A DNA stretch of 64,000 nucleotides from Symbiodinium natans (taxonomy: Eukaryota; Sar; Dinophyceae; Suessiales; Symbiodiniaceae). Position 1 is the first letter of the stretch. Each line of letters starts with the position of its first letter. The notes under the pieces are model-generated. The model worked only from the letters and a program-made list of their open reading frames with translations, was not told where the DNA came from and ran no database searches. The stretch is taken from the NCBI GenBank assembly GCA_905221605.1, contig CAJNDS010002625.1:164001-228000 (forward strand). Direction: 5' to 3'. This document shows, piece by piece, positions 11,222 through 22,080 of the stretch. The translations under genes were made by a program, and so were the position numbers.

Positions 11222-11882
11222 TTGAACTTCAGTTGCATCTGTGGCCAAACATGCGCACTGTCGCTGTATGCAGGCCTCAGCCGGAATGCTGCATGGCGCA
11301 CAGCAGATAAGACGCACTATGACTATGACAGAGTGCGAGCAGGACGACAACAAAGTCGCACGACCAAGCACCATGTACTTTACTCTACTGCAGAGACTCT
11401 GGTTACCTGCACCGGTCCTTCTTGGATGTATCCACCGCTTTCAACACATCGAACTGATGCTGACTCCTCACATGCCAGAAGGGTTTAGGGTTGAGGGCCA
11501 GTTTAGGGCTTAGGGTGAAGGGTGCAGGGTGTGGGGGTTAGGGTTTAGGGCAAAAGCCGGGGCACCGGAATGCCAGGTTGGCCCGGCCGTTGACTAGCAA
11601 GGCCGTCGCTCTCGCGTCGAGCCTGAGCAAGCACGCCAAGCACGCACAACGCTGTACAACTTTTGGGCTTTAGGGCAAACGGCCGAGCATGCAAACTGCC
11701 ACTGCAAAACGCCTGGAGCACGCTTCAAGGATCGGAGGCCACTCGAAATTATCCACCTGGTCATTCGGAACTCTGGGACTCTGGGAAATTCTTAGGGCAC
11801 CCGGTGCAAGCTCCATGAACTCGCCTGGTTGACATCGGTCTCGGCATGCTGCAGCAGCTGCAGAATCACACTGTAGTGAGCC
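11222..11882. other. Stretch without a supported gene
   Basis: Contains one degenerate telomere-like patch (about 11480-11550). Otherwise I see only unannotated unique sequence. Confidence 0.35.
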
Positions 11883-12403
11883 TCACAAGTCGCTGTAGAA
11901 TCGACGGCGCTCTGAAGCGACCCCAACATCCCCAACACTACTGCCACCCAACATCAAGTGCACCTTTGACACTGCGAAGTGCAGCGGTGTCCAACCTGTC
12001 GTCTCCTGATGCTTAGAGATCAGATGGAGCGCCAAGAGATAGGGAAAGAACAAGTCCCAGTTCCGATGAACCACAGTTGGGTCCTCCTGCGAATTGGGAT
12101 GAGACTTGTTGTCCAGCAACACCTGCACCAGTCCTGTCGACGGGCTCATGCTACGACCCTGGGCCGCACTGATCGGAGATGTGCGGGCACTTGCATTTCG
12201 CAAGGCCGGGGTTCCACGCCCAGATCACCATTCTGAGCCGCAAGATGGAGGGAGGTCTGCCCTCGCATGTCTCGGGCCTCTGTCCACAAAGGCAACGAGA
12301 ATTCTTGGCTCACACCGTTCACAGCGTTCTCGGCCTCGAGATCGAAGGTGTCCTTGGGGCAGGCCTCGCAAGACTTCCGCGCATCACATAACCCAATATA
12401 CAC
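11883..12403 (-). CDS. Ankyrin-repeat exons
   Basis: Two frames carry ankyrin hallmarks. The upstream piece (about 12400-12200) contains DMRGQTSLHLAAQNGD. The downstream piece (about 12160-11920) contains GLVQVLLDNKSHPNSQED, a loop insertion, and TGWTPLHFAVSKVH. TPLHxA starts the first helix of the repeat and LLDxxxxPN is its end. The two pieces sit in different frames and must be joined by splicing or separated by an indel. Ankyrin repeats mediate protein-protein contacts. With the FYVE-like exon 1.5 kb downstream this suggests an endosomal ankyrin-FYVE protein, but the link is inferred from order and strand only. Confidence 0.5.
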
Positions 12404-12411
12404 ATATACCT

Positions 12412-12443
12412 GAACATATACACATATATAAATATAAATATAA

Positions 12444-12481
<38 letters not shown>
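12412..12481. repeat. ATAAAT/TA microsatellite
   Basis: Five ATAAAT units pass into about 12 TA units. No matching inverted terminus was found beside it, unlike the TA tracts at 0.8 and 39.3 kb. Confidence 0.85.
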
Positions 12482-12642
12482 GCTCCGTGTTGCTTCCTCA
12501 ATGGTACCCTAAGGCTCCGCACCAGGAACCCAACAGGAACCATTATCTAGAGAAAAATGCAGCCACATCCAGACAGTAGACTGTAGCCCAAGGGCCGCAC
12601 CGAAAGCAGGAAGGAGAGGATGTCAGCACCGGGGCTGACTGC

Positions 12643-13407
12643 ATGTATGCCTTGGAAGGCATAGATGGGTTCAGGGTTCAGGGTGGCATAATCTTTGATT
12701 GGCAGTATCTCTCTGGAAGTAAAGGCTACGGCCTTTGCACAGGATGTGCAGCAGCGTGTCCTCGTGATCACTCCACTCTCAAAGCTGGATGCAGCTGCAA
12801 ACAACCTCACCGCTTTGTCACTGGGTCGCATCCCGTGGCTCCCAAAGTTGAACCCGGCATCCTGGTCGTTGTTGCGCATCTTCCCGAGAACGGTCAGCCT
12901 GCAGGCTGCGCGCGGTTCCGCACTGAAGAAACATGCCCCGTTTTTTGGTTGTTCTGTACGTCGCCTTACATTATAGTGCATCACATCGCGCTGGCGCGCG
13001 GAACGAGGCAAACGCAAGGACCCAAACGCAAGGACCCAGCCCTTGAAGGGATCCTAGTTAAGAAAGCTGGCCTGGATACAAGCGTGGACGATGTTACTTG
13101 TGAACATGCCCAAACAGACAAACCACGGCGCGGGCGAAACCACCCTGGCATGCCCGACACTGTTGAGAGTCCTACAGCACGCCCGACACCCGGAGGTGCA
13201 GGATGCGTCCACCCACTCCTTCTGGTGGGGCGAACCCCCGACACCAGCAGGAGGCTCCAGGGTCCCGCGAGACCTCCGCCGTACTGCCGATGGGCCGTAA
13301 CAGTATGTACGATAAGGCTATGTGCGAGCAGCTTGACGGACCCAAGCGGAGGCCAAGTGCGAGAAGACCGGCCGGGCATAGTGGGCAAGCAAGGGCAGGC
13401 GAGGTAG
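12643..13407 (+). CDS. Long plus-strand open frame, doubtful
   Basis: A 254-codon frame with a Cys-rich N-terminal part and a Pro/Arg-rich tail. It is opposite to the prevailing gene direction, shows no known domain, and overlaps an equally open minus frame (12547-13017). GC-rich sequence makes long chance frames common, so I keep it only as a doubtful entry. Confidence 0.15.
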   Translation: MYALEGIDGFRVQGGIIFDWQYLSGSKGYGLCTGCAAACPRDHSTLKAGCSCKQPHRFVTGSHPVAPKVEPGILVVVAHLPENGQPAGCARFRTEETCPVFWLFCTSPYIIVHHIALARGTRQTQGPKRKDPALEGILVKKAGLDTSVDDVTCEHAQTDKPRRGRNHPGMPDTVESPTARPTPGGAGCVHPLLLVGRTPDTSRRLQGPARPPPYCRWAVTVCTIRLCASSLTDPSGGQVREDRPGIVGKQGQAR

Positions 13408-13989
13408 GTGCGCAACTTGCCGTCACAATCGCACCGGTTTGCGGGTTTTGCAGCAGAGTGGAGGCCGACTGCGCACCGTCGGGCCGGCGCAGGAAAGCTC
13501 GGGCGCTGTCACGCTGAAGCGTGACACTTAGGCGCAAGAGCTGCTCGGCACTTCACGTCCCAGCTGCCACATGATGACTCCGCAATGAGGACAGGAACTG
13601 CAGCCCTTGGTCTTGGCAGAGGGCCGGGGCGGGCGCATGGGCTCCGCGTAAGCCATCGGCGGCAGAGGCAGCCGGCCACCGGCCACAGCCAGGTCAAATA
13701 CCGCAGGCCGTGTAGCCCCCAGCTAGGCACGAAAGGTCGGCGGCCTTCTTGGACGGAGTCTCCAGTCGCACCTGCCTAGTGTATATCATGCCATACGACG
13801 TTACACTGCATTCTAACCTGTTATTTTCCTGCTACGTTTCATTGCATTGCAAGAGGAGCGCGTACCATCTGGAAAGCCCGCAGAAACCAACACGGAAATC
13901 CGCGCGTGAAATGGGTTGCCCTGCGCCTGTCTTGCGGCAGGTTGCTCACCATCAGCCTGAGGAAGTCCTCAGTTTCGACTATTTTTTCA

Positions 13990-14365
13990 CCTAAACCCTA
14001 AACCCTAAGCCCTGAACCCGAAACCCTAAATCCTAAGCCCTAAACTCTAAACCCTAAACCCTCCAAAACTCAGGTTTAGGGGCTCTCAAGCAAGGGCTGA
14101 AAGAGAGGGGCTGCCCAAGGCCCCGGCCTCATTGCAGACCAGGTCTGGGCTCAGGAGGATGTGGTGGTACTTCTCGTTGTCCAGGACTTCCGGTATGAGC
14201 TCCTGCTGGGTTTTGGGGTTTCTGGTTTGGGGTTTAGGGGTTTTGGGTTTGGGGTTTAGGGTTTAGGGTTTGGGGTTTAGGGTTTAGGGTTTAGGGTCTA
14301 GGGTTTAGGGTTTAGGGTTTCGGGTTCAGGGTTTAGGGTTTAGGGTTTGGGTTTGGGGTTTAGGC
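13990..14365. repeat. Telomere-like arrays in opposite orientations
   Basis: CCCTAAA-type units at about 13993-14065 face TTTAGGG/TTTGGGG units at 14210-14365, with about 145 bp of unique sequence between them. Confidence 0.9.
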
Positions 14366-14741
14366 TACGGGATCCACCATACTGCGAGCCAAAGTCGGCG
14401 CCCATGTGAGCCCGTGCAGGATTCCCAGCGAAGGCTCTCCTGGGCTTTAGGACACCCGACAGTGGGCCTTCGCGTCCCATTTAAGGGAAGGGGGTTGGTC
14501 CTGTTTATAAGGTGCCGTACTCTATAAGGGGCCCCGAAAAGGAACCCGAACTTCGAGAACTGCCCACCATAACTTCAAGGCCCCCCGCACGCCAAGAGGC
14601 CCCCCAAAGGAGAGAGTCCTTGACCCATGCTTTGGACAGAAGGTATGGGAGGCGCTGCTTTGGCCTGGCAGGATGGGCTCCCAGAGCCATAGCCAAGATG
14701 AGATGTCTTGTAGATCCCCTTGGATTGCGTAAAAAATATCA

Positions 14742-14792
14742 GTATATATATATACATATGTATATATATATATATATATATATTTGTTTTTT
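14742..14792. repeat. TA microsatellite
   Basis: TATATA with ACATATG interruptions. No inverted terminus is recognised next to it. Confidence 0.85.
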
Positions 14793-14964
14793 AGTTATTT
14801 ATTTGTTTATTTTTAACAAAAAAAGAGAGGGAGACTAGAGGTACAAGACAAGGAAGGTTTCCCAAGCAGCCGGCCCCTTCTCCAAGAGCTTGCTGAGGCT
14901 GTCGATAAACACTTGCGTTCCTGCAGCCAGCGCGCGTGTGAAGCGGCACGCAGCTGACCAAAGG

Positions 14965-15107
14965 TTCGGGGTTTAGGGTTTAGGGTTTAGGGTTTAGGGT
15001 TGAGGGTTGAGGGTTGAGGGTTGAGGGTTTAGGGTTTAGGGTTTAGGGTTTAGGGTTTAGGGTTTAGGGTTTAGGGTTTAGGGTTTAGGGTTTAGGGTTT
15101 AGGGTGT
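14965..15107. repeat. Long TTTAGGG array
   Basis: About 20 near-perfect TTTAGGG units with a four-unit block of the variant TTGAGGG at about 14998-15027. It is one of the most homogeneous arrays of the window, which suggests recent expansion. Confidence 0.95.
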
Positions 15108-15459
15108 GGGGCGGACGGGGGAACTGGCTCCTTCACCAGCAGGCTTGGCGAAGTTTAGGGACTGGAGTGCGTGGAGCTCTTCCTGGCATGGCAACCGTGA
15201 AGCCTCAACCTAAACCTATGTGGGTGGGTGTCAAACTTCTGGTCCCTTTTTGGATCCCTCTTATCATGCGGCACGTAATAAATAGGGTACCCCAAAAGGC
15301 ATCATAAATTTGGACAGCCACCCCTGTGTTTTCAAGCCATGCCAAGGGCAGCCCGAGAGAAGTAGGAGTCTTGGCACTTCTCCGTGATCCGCTGCATCTT
15401 TGGCCTTCAAACGATTCCATCCCTTGGGTGCCCCTTGTTTGGGGGGGTTTTGGGAGTTC

Positions 15460-15860
15460 CCTAAACCCTAAACTCTAAACCCAAAACCCTAAACCCTAAA
15501 CCCTAAACCCTAAACCCCAAACCCCAAACCAACCCTTAGCCCTTAACCCTCAACCCTAAACGGTTTTTGCGGAGTTTCCTGGCAGGGGCCTGGAAGCCGT
15601 CCTCAGCTGCGGCGCCGGAGCTCTGCCCGGGTCGGGCGGACCTCGGTCTGCTCCCCATGTGGGCATTACCCGCCAAAATAGGGTTTTAGGGTTTTAGGGG
15701 TTTAGGGTTTAGGGTTTAGGGCTGAGGGTTTAGGGATTAAGATTTAGGGTTTAGGGTTTAGGGTTTAGGGTTTTAGGGTTTAGGGTTTAGGGTTTAGGGT
15801 TTAGGGATTAGGGATTAGGGGTTAGGGTTTAGGGTTTAAGCTAAAGGGTTTAGGGTACCC
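15460..15860. repeat. Pair of telomere-like arrays, inverted
   Basis: CCCTAAA units at about 15462-15562 face TTTAGGG units with some TTTTAGGG and GATTAGGG variants at 15683-15855. The 115-bp spacer is GC-rich unique sequence. Confidence 0.9.
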
Positions 15861-16591
15861 TCCCTTTTATACCCCAAACAGAATAGAATACCCGAAAAAA
15901 AGTGACCCCCAAGCTCTGGAGACCACAATGTGGCACCCCACCCCCCCTGAGAAGGCCGCCTTGTGGTGCAACCGAGCTGGGGCCTGGCATCGGTCGTTGC
16001 AAGCTGTGTCCCGAGGTAAAGTGGAGCTTCAGGCTGCGGGAGGCAAGCCCCATGGTGGTTGTCCACTTGGAGCACCGTAAACACAACTTCGATACATCTG
16101 GACTGTACGGAGGTTGTCGTTTCAGGGCTTAGGACTGCAGAAGCTGAAGGCTTGTGCTAGGTGCTTTCGGACAGCTTGTTGTTGGGAGACAGCTGTTCAA
16201 CGTTAAATTTAAAAATCCATTGAACCAACCAAAGGCGCGACATCCTAATAACCTCCGCAGAAAAAAAATCGACATCCTACCCAGAAAGCCACACCGAAAG
16301 AATGAACTTAGGAAGCTCTGAGCCTCAAAGGCGTTCTCCCTTCAAAGCAGTGGCGCCACATCAAAAAGCCCTCGACATGTTAAAGTCAAGACTAACAATG
16401 GAAGCCCTCAACCCTTGACAAGGCTCAAACAGTACTCCCTGAACTGGGCCAAGCTGGGGCCATCGACCAAGGACAGACGACAAAAGAGGCCAACAGACGC
16501 CATGCTGAATGAAAACGATCCAGACATTACCCGAATGCAGTCGGCCTTTCTTTGCAGGGCCTTCAATGTTCTTGGCGATCTCCTGCACTGT

Positions 16592-16712
16592 ACTTGGAGG
16601 TTCATGGGTACTTATAACCCCAACTAGCTTATGACCTATTTAGAGGACTTCGGGGGCTTGCAAGTACAGTACAGTTGCAATTGGGGTATAGAAGTACCCT
16701 TCACCTCCAAGT
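16592..16712. mobile_element. MITE, ACTTGGAGGT family, copy 1
   Basis: A 121-bp insertion. Its left end ACTTGGAGGTTCATGGGTAC is matched in inverted form by its right end, which reads ACTTGGAGGTGAAGGGTACT on the other strand. No coding capacity. A second copy with the same ends is at 20876-20984. No clear target-site duplication was found. Confidence 0.7.
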
Positions 16713-16724
16713 GCAACCAGGAAC

Positions 16725-17410
16725 CCGGTAACCCTAAACCCTAAACCCCAAACCCTAAACCCCAAACCCTAAACCCCAAACCCCACACCCTAAACCCTAC
16801 ACCCTAAACCCCAAACCCTAAACCCCACAAACCCCATCATCCCGTGGTGCCTCTATGGGATCGTCTTCGTCATCGTCCACCCTGAAGGTCTCCAGCAGCT
16901 CCTCGGTGTCCCTGCACAAAGGGGGGTGTAGGGTTTAGGGGTTTAGGGGTTTCGGGTTTCGGGTTTAGGGTTTAGGGTTTAGGGTTAGGGTTTAGGGTTT
17001 AGGGTTTAGGGTTTAGGGCACGTGTTACGTGTTGCTGCAGGCTCTGGGCCAGGGACCGCTTCTTGATGGGCCCACTGTGCGGCGAAGAGACCGTAACTGG
17101 CACAATTCGTCCAGAACAAACTGACTCATCTAAACAGCCGGTTCAGTCAGTCCGGGCTTCTGAATTTCTGGGTGGGCGGCCGTCTGGTGATGGCTCGGCG
17201 GCTGCACTGACATCTCCCAGAGGCTTGACGGTCTCCTGCACGAAGCCCAAGCAGCATCAAAACACAGAGAGCGCAGAAGCATCCTCTGCCGCCTTCATGT
17301 CAGCAAAGCCTTGATGTATTCGGTACCACAACCATTCGTCCTGCTGGCGCTGCAAACAAACTCTACCTAAACCCTAAACCCTAAACCCTAAACCCTAAAC
17401 CCTAAACCCC
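16725..17410. repeat. Three telomere-like arrays
   Basis: CCCTAAA with CCCCAAA variants at about 16725-16830, TTTAGGG at 16925-17020, and CCCTAAA at 17366-17410. Two unique gaps of 100 and 345 bp hold no supported gene. Confidence 0.9.
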
Positions 17411-17554
17411 AAGCTCTGTCTGCATGAAGTTGGGAGCCAGATGCCGCGTCCTCCGCCTTCCGCAACAGCTTGGAGATGGCCAGGTTGCCACGCGAGACAT
17501 GCCTGGCGCAGGCTCACCATGCGCTGGCCACCACAAGACTATACTCCCCTTAGA

Positions 17555-17650
17555 ATTTTAATAACTTATATTTGAAACATCCTCATGGGCTTTACATAAA
17601 CATTTAATAAATTGTATTTGAAATTTCCTCTTGGGTTTTATATAAACAAG
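17555..17650. repeat. About 50-bp tandem duplication, AT-rich
   Basis: TTTAATAACTTATATTTGAA with its following bases at 17557-17602 is repeated at 17605-17650 as TTTAATAAATTGTATTTGAA, with roughly 80 percent identity by eye. It is AT-rich compared with its surroundings. Confidence 0.6.
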
Positions 17651-17799
17651 AATAAGACATCATTCCCCAAGGGGGATATAGAAAACTCACCACAGCTGCA
17701 ACGTCGGTAGCCCACCTTGCAGTCCGGCCGTCAACGTTCCGCAGGAACACGTCAGATCCGGCCTGCTCTGATGGCCAGATTCAGATTAGTTAAACACAG

Positions 17800-17855
17800 C
17801 TAAACCTTAAACCCTAAACCCTAAACCCGAAACCCGAAACCCGAAACCCTAAACT
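17800..17855. repeat. Telomere-like array at an exon border
   Basis: CCCTAAA and CCCGAAA units directly follow, in the minus-strand sense, the ankyrin exon at 17860-18060, so the array appears to form the start of its downstream intron. Confidence 0.75.
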
Positions 17856-17859
17856 GTGA

Positions 17860-18060
17860 AGGTTGCCAGATTGCAACTCGGGCTCCTCGATGAGAACCTG
17901 CACCTGTGTTTGGACTCTCGGAATTCTTCGGATGCTTTCCCTGATTCTCGAGAGCTGCTGCAGTTGCCGCCGAGCACCGCACAACATTGACGTGGCACGC
18001 ATGGCCAGCCAAATGAAGGGGCGTCCACAGGTGCGAGCCACCCCTGGAGGACCGCAAGGC
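17860..18060 (-). CDS. Ankyrin-repeat exon fragment
   Basis: One frame encodes SHLWTPLHLAGHACHVNVV, the helix-1/helix-2 signature of an ankyrin repeat. The rest of the frame is not ankyrin-like, so the exon may end soon after. It may be an upstream exon of the ankyrin gene at 11.9-12.4 kb or a downstream exon of the LRR/ankyrin gene at 21-24 kb. Confidence 0.4.
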
Positions 18061-18856
18061 CGTGCAACGTCAAAACAGTAGCAACGTAGCACGCCAGCAG
18101 CACACAGCCGCACACACCCGCCTGAGGTTCAGGTCGAAGGCCCGCGGGCATGTCCTCACTCTGCCTTTCGGTTTCTTGGGCGGCCTGGCATCGGGAGGCG
18201 CAGCGAAACTTTGACGACTTTTACCAGCAACCCAGGGACATGAAACCATGTGCAACATGCCGGCGGCACTGGTGCGTGCAAGTGCCCTTGTGGCAGGCGG
18301 CTTCGGCCGAGTCCAAGTTACTGTTCAGGCAACAGCTGGACTGCAGGGAATTGTGACGTGCAGGTGCTAGACGAGCTTAGTCTTGAGTCTGAGCTTTTTC
18401 GTTGCCTGCGACATGGCAGCTGTTCTCGGTGCTTCAGCTTCGCTGAGGCAGCACAAAGCACAACTTGAGGGTGAACGTGCGATGCATCATCATTCCTTCA
18501 ACCCCCTTGCCAATCCATGCTCCCACGGAGGGGCCCCGGCACGACAGCTTTATGGACTGAGGACCAAAGCCTGCAGCAGGCGGGTCACCGCTTCATCTTG
18601 CAGTAGAAGCCAGAGCGTTCAACACGTCAGAACACGTCCTTCTCTAGGGTACGGCGACAAACAGCGGAGTAACTGGGCACCTGATCCAGTACTCATCAGG
18701 ACTCCTTGGGGTTCGCACCTCATGGCCGAGCCAGGTTTGGGATCGGGGCTTCTCAGGGTTGCCACAGAGCTTGGGGTAAGTTGTAAAATTGTAAAGGCAA
18801 GTCCAGGTCCACGCTCGGAGCTCATGGTCAATCTGCTGCACAGGACTCGGCATCAG

Positions 18857-20659
18857 CTAGGTCGCTCCCTGAAGCCAAGATATTGTCGAACCAGACATTC
18901 CCGATCTTCGCAAAGCAAAGAGGAAGTCTTGGCATTCCGATGAACTCGGCCGACTAGACAACTTCACAGTTGTACCGATTTCGTCCTCGAGGTCTTCATC
19001 CGCAGACGCGTCAGCTGATTCCTGTTTACGAGCGGTCGGTCCAGGTGCTGGGGCAGGTAGGGGCAAGGACGTCGAGTTCCGGACGACATACCTGTGAGCA
19101 GCTATCGCTCGTTTCAAGTCCAGCTCTTGCTGGCGCAGCGACTCCATTTGCATGCTCAGCTCTTGATGCCCCTGATGCCCCTCCACCCCAGCTGCGTCCG
19201 ACACGCCTGCTTTCGGCTCCAAGCCCCTACGACTGCTCAAAGCTGCCGACAGCCGGTGCTCTGCCTGCACAAGAGCTTCATTTCTCTCCTGCTCCTGGCT
19301 CAGCAGCCCTCGAAGCTCCTCTTGAGCGCGGCTCTGCCGCGCAACTTCGGCCCGCAGGGCTTCAACTTCGCTCTGCCTCGCCCTCTCTTGGCCCCCGAAC
19401 CGCTGGCACTCCTCCTCAAGCTCCCGGAGCTCCTCAAGCTCCCGGGCGCGGCGCTCGCTGCGCCACCTGAGCTGCTCGAGGCTCGCCTCTTGCTCCGCCT
19501 TCCTCTGCTCTTCTTGGACTTGCCAGCTCCGAAGCTCCGAGTGAAGCTCCTTCTGAAGCTCTTGAAGCTCCTCCTGGGCCCGCTGTGTTGAAGCGGCCCT
19601 CTCCTCGGCAAGCGACAGCTCCGACACCTCGCAGCTGCGGCTCTCGCGGAGCTCTGCATGGAGCTCGGAAGCCTCGGCCTTGATTTCAGAGACCTCCGCC
19701 TGGAGCGACTTCTGATCTGACTTGGCAGCTTCCAGTTCGGCCACTGTTGCCAGTCGCCTCTCTTCCTGCGCTCGCGATTCGGCCACCGTGAGCTCCAGCT
19801 TGGCAAGATCACCCTTCCGCTGCTCGTCCTTCAGGACGGCCTCTTGCAGCTGCCGCATCTCCACGGCTGCTACCTCGGCTTCCTCGGACACTTCGGCCTT
19901 CAGATCTGCCTGCTTCTGTTCACCTTGGCGAAGGGACTCGCATTCGCGCTTCATGGCCTGCATGGTCTCCTGCTGCGCCTGCATCTCCAGCGTGGCTTGC
20001 AGGCCAGCCTCCGTCTGCAAAGCCAGTTGATGCTTCTGCTCAGAAATCTCAAGACTCATGCGATCCTCGGCCTTCTCTATCTCCAGGCTTGCTTGCCGTT
20101 GAGCTTCCCGAGATGCCCTCAGCTCAAGGACTTCAGCTTCCAGCTCCTGCCTTTGCCCCGCCCATTCCGCAAATTCTGCCCGCCTGCCATCGCCATTGCC
20201 CGTGTCCTCCATGTCGCCACCTAAAGCTGCGAGAGCCTCTGTCTCATCTCTCGCGGACTGGAGCGCCTCTCTGGCTACTGTCATCTCGGCGACCAGGCTT
20301 CGTATGTCATCGTGGCCAGCAAGGCTAGCAAGCCCCACTGGCCCCACACTTAAGGGCTGTGACACCGCTGGCTCTTGTGTGTCCTCGCTTGCATTGCTTA
20401 CGTTGGAGTGCAAGTGGTGCCGCTGTTCCAGGGCAGCCCTGGAGGACTTCAGCGCATCGGCTTGCATCACGCTTAGACGGCCTCTGGTCCGGCTCGTGCG
20501 GCCCACACGGGCAGGCAAGGTCAAGGTGGCTTGCGACGCCCGAGGCTTCGGAGCCTCAAGTAGAGCATCACGGTCACCCGCATCTACCACAAGCTCAGGG
20601 ACGGCATCATCTCTCACGCCAGGGCTGCTCGATCTCGAAGAATCTCCGGGATCGGGCAT
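18857..20659 (-). CDS. Large coiled-coil protein, intronless
   Basis: A 600-codon uninterrupted frame from the ATG at 20659. The frame stays open 5' to about 20716, where an acceptor-like CCTCACAG occurs, so an upstream exon is possible. Residues 1-115 are Ser/Ala/Arg-rich and disordered-looking. Residues about 120-530 form a long, nearly proline-free Glu/Gln/Arg/Leu helix with heptad character, typical of a dimeric coiled coil. The tail carries an acidic stretch (ADASADEDLEDEIG) and a stop. Such proteins are often structural or cytoskeletal scaffolds; no family-specific motif is visible and I do not assign a function. High GC at third positions and lack of indels support a real gene. Neighbours on the same strand are ankyrin exons on both sides. 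Confidence 0.75.
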   Translation of the reverse strand: MPDPGDSSRSSSPGVRDDAVPELVVDAGDRDALLEAPKPRASQATLTLPARVGRTSRTRGRLSVMQADALKSSRAALEQRHHLHSNVSNASEDTQEPAVSQPLSVGPVGLASLAGHDDIRSLVAEMTVAREALQSARDETEALAALGGDMEDTGNGDGRRAEFAEWAGQRQELEAEVLELRASREAQRQASLEIEKAEDRMSLEISEQKHQLALQTEAGLQATLEMQAQQETMQAMKRECESLRQGEQKQADLKAEVSEEAEVAAVEMRQLQEAVLKDEQRKGDLAKLELTVAESRAQEERRLATVAELEAAKSDQKSLQAEVSEIKAEASELHAELRESRSCEVSELSLAEERAASTQRAQEELQELQKELHSELRSWQVQEEQRKAEQEASLEQLRWRSERRARELEELRELEEECQRFGGQERARQSEVEALRAEVARQSRAQEELRGLLSQEQERNEALVQAEHRLSAALSSRRGLEPKAGVSDAAGVEGHQGHQELSMQMESLRQQELDLKRAIAAHRYVVRNSTSLPLPAPAPGPTARKQESADASADEDLEDEIGTTVKLSSRPSSSECQDFLFALRRSGMSGSTISWLQGAT

Positions 20660-20875
20660 GGCGTCAGTTTCCGACACCTTTGGATCACATGGGCCACTCA
20701 GCTGTGAGGCTCACTGGCCTCCATCTCCGGAAAAGCGTGTCTTTGACAGGCTGCTGGGTGTCACTGAAATCTCGCGGCATCTTCTTTCCAGTCGCTACAT
20801 GCAGAACTGTGGCATGGTAGCATTCGACAGGGGGACAGCCAAGCTTAGTCGGACTGCAACAACTCAACCTCTTCT

Positions 20876-20984
20876 ACTTGGAGGTGCATGGTACTTATTA
20901 ACCAGTTATAACTTTACTTATAACCCACTTATAAGACCCTTAAGTGCCCTCAGGTAGGATTCTAAGTACAGTGAACCTCCAAGT
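20876..20984. mobile_element. MITE, ACTTGGAGGT family, copy 2
   Basis: A 109-bp insertion with inverted ends: ACTTGGAGGTGCATGGTACT on the left and, on the other strand, ACTTGGAGGTTCACTGTACT on the right. Its middle is rich in TTATAACC and TTATAAG. It lies about 200 bp upstream of the coiled-coil gene, in a position where it could affect the 5' region. Confidence 0.75.
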
Positions 20985-21089
20985 ACTTTCGCACAGCGTC
21001 CTGCCTCAGCACGAATGCGATGCCTCGCAGCTGGCCTCGCACTGTTTGGAGCAGGGTCGAATCAGTCAAGTAGACAGGGGAAGCTGGCA

Positions 21090-21145
21090 GGGTTTAGGGT
21101 TTAGGGATTGGGGTTTAGGATTTAGGGTTTAGGGTTCAGGGTAAG
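21090..21145. repeat. Telomere-like array next to ankyrin exon
   Basis: Six to seven TTTAGGG-like units. On the minus strand it begins just after the ankyrin exon segment ending near 21150, again placing an array at an exon/intron border. Confidence 0.8.
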
Positions 21146-21149
21146 GCAC

Positions 21150-22080
21150 ATCAGGCACATCTCGGCTCCCACATTGCCTCTTCGAGCAGCCAGGTGCAAC
21201 GGCGCCCATTTGTCGCTGTTCATCCTAGGAACATCCACGGCAAAAGTGAGCACACCAATCGCATGCAGGTGCTGGCTACAGCCTGTCACAGTAATCAGAG
21301 TGCAGTACAGCCTGGGCGGACAGAGCTCCAGGCATGTTGCAGTCAGCATTGTGCTGCAACAGGATCTTCCCAATCGCTGCGGCTCTCTTGCCACCCTGCG
21401 TTCAGTACGAGGATGCAATGACCATGCAGCCATGAGCATGAGAGTCGGCAAAACTGCCTTGTCGAAAACTGACATCAAGACATGCAGAGGCGCATTTCCT
21501 GCAAACAGCATTGCCAACGTGAGATGCTGGAGCACGGCGCTTGCTTCCAGCGATATCCAGTGATCCCTCCCTGCCCGTCCATCGGCATCGGTCTGATTGA
21601 CGTCAGCTTTTCCTCTAATGAGTAGCATCACCTGCCGAGGCATGGGACATTGCCACAAGAGGGGAGCACAAGTCGTCCTGGTTTTGCACACTCTGCATGT
21701 CACCGTGCCGAGGAACCATCTGTGGGTCAAAGTTGACGGTGGCCACATGCAGCGGTGAGCCAAAGAGACCACCGCCGCGATTCACGTCAACTCCCACCTG
21801 GGCATTAGCTGTCATATGAGATCACTTGGCGTGACATGGCGTTTTGTTGTTTTTACTTAACTTGTTTTGTTAACAGCGGCGTCTGATCTGAGCAGGCAGC
21901 ACGAACCAGAGCATTGGCTATGTCAGGATGCTCCTGCTTCGAAAGAAGAAGGCGCACAATGACACCCGGGGCCATGCAGGGAGCCACTGAGAAAATCTCG
22001 CGCGCCTCACGGACGGCCACAAGCAGCGGCGAGTAGCCCTCACAGTCCAAGGAGTCGCACTTCGACCTCGGAGACACACC
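21150..22080 (-). CDS. Ankyrin-repeat exons (C-terminal part of LRR/ankyrin gene)
   Basis: Several frames carry ankyrin pieces in transcription order: CDSLDCEGYSPLLVAVREAR with VIVRLLLSKQEHPDIANA (22077-21870), SPLHVATVNFD (about 21780), VMLLIRGKADVNQTDADG (about 21620), GNAPLHVLMSVFD (about 21490), and SDKWAPLHLAARRGNVGAE (about 21210). Each fits the TPLHxA or LLxxGADVN consensus. Frame changes between them imply small exons. LRR exons lie directly upstream on the same strand, so a combined LRR plus ankyrin scaffold protein is likely. Exact splice sites were not fixed. Confidence 0.55.

Noticed and set aside
12481-14745. Possible third TIR element between two TA-rich tracts
   Set aside because: Sequences inside the tracts do not form a C-run terminus or a convincing inverted pair.
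18383-18943. 186-codon plus-strand frame overlapping the coiled-coil gene end
   Set aside because: Antisense to a well-supported gene, with no domain or composition support.
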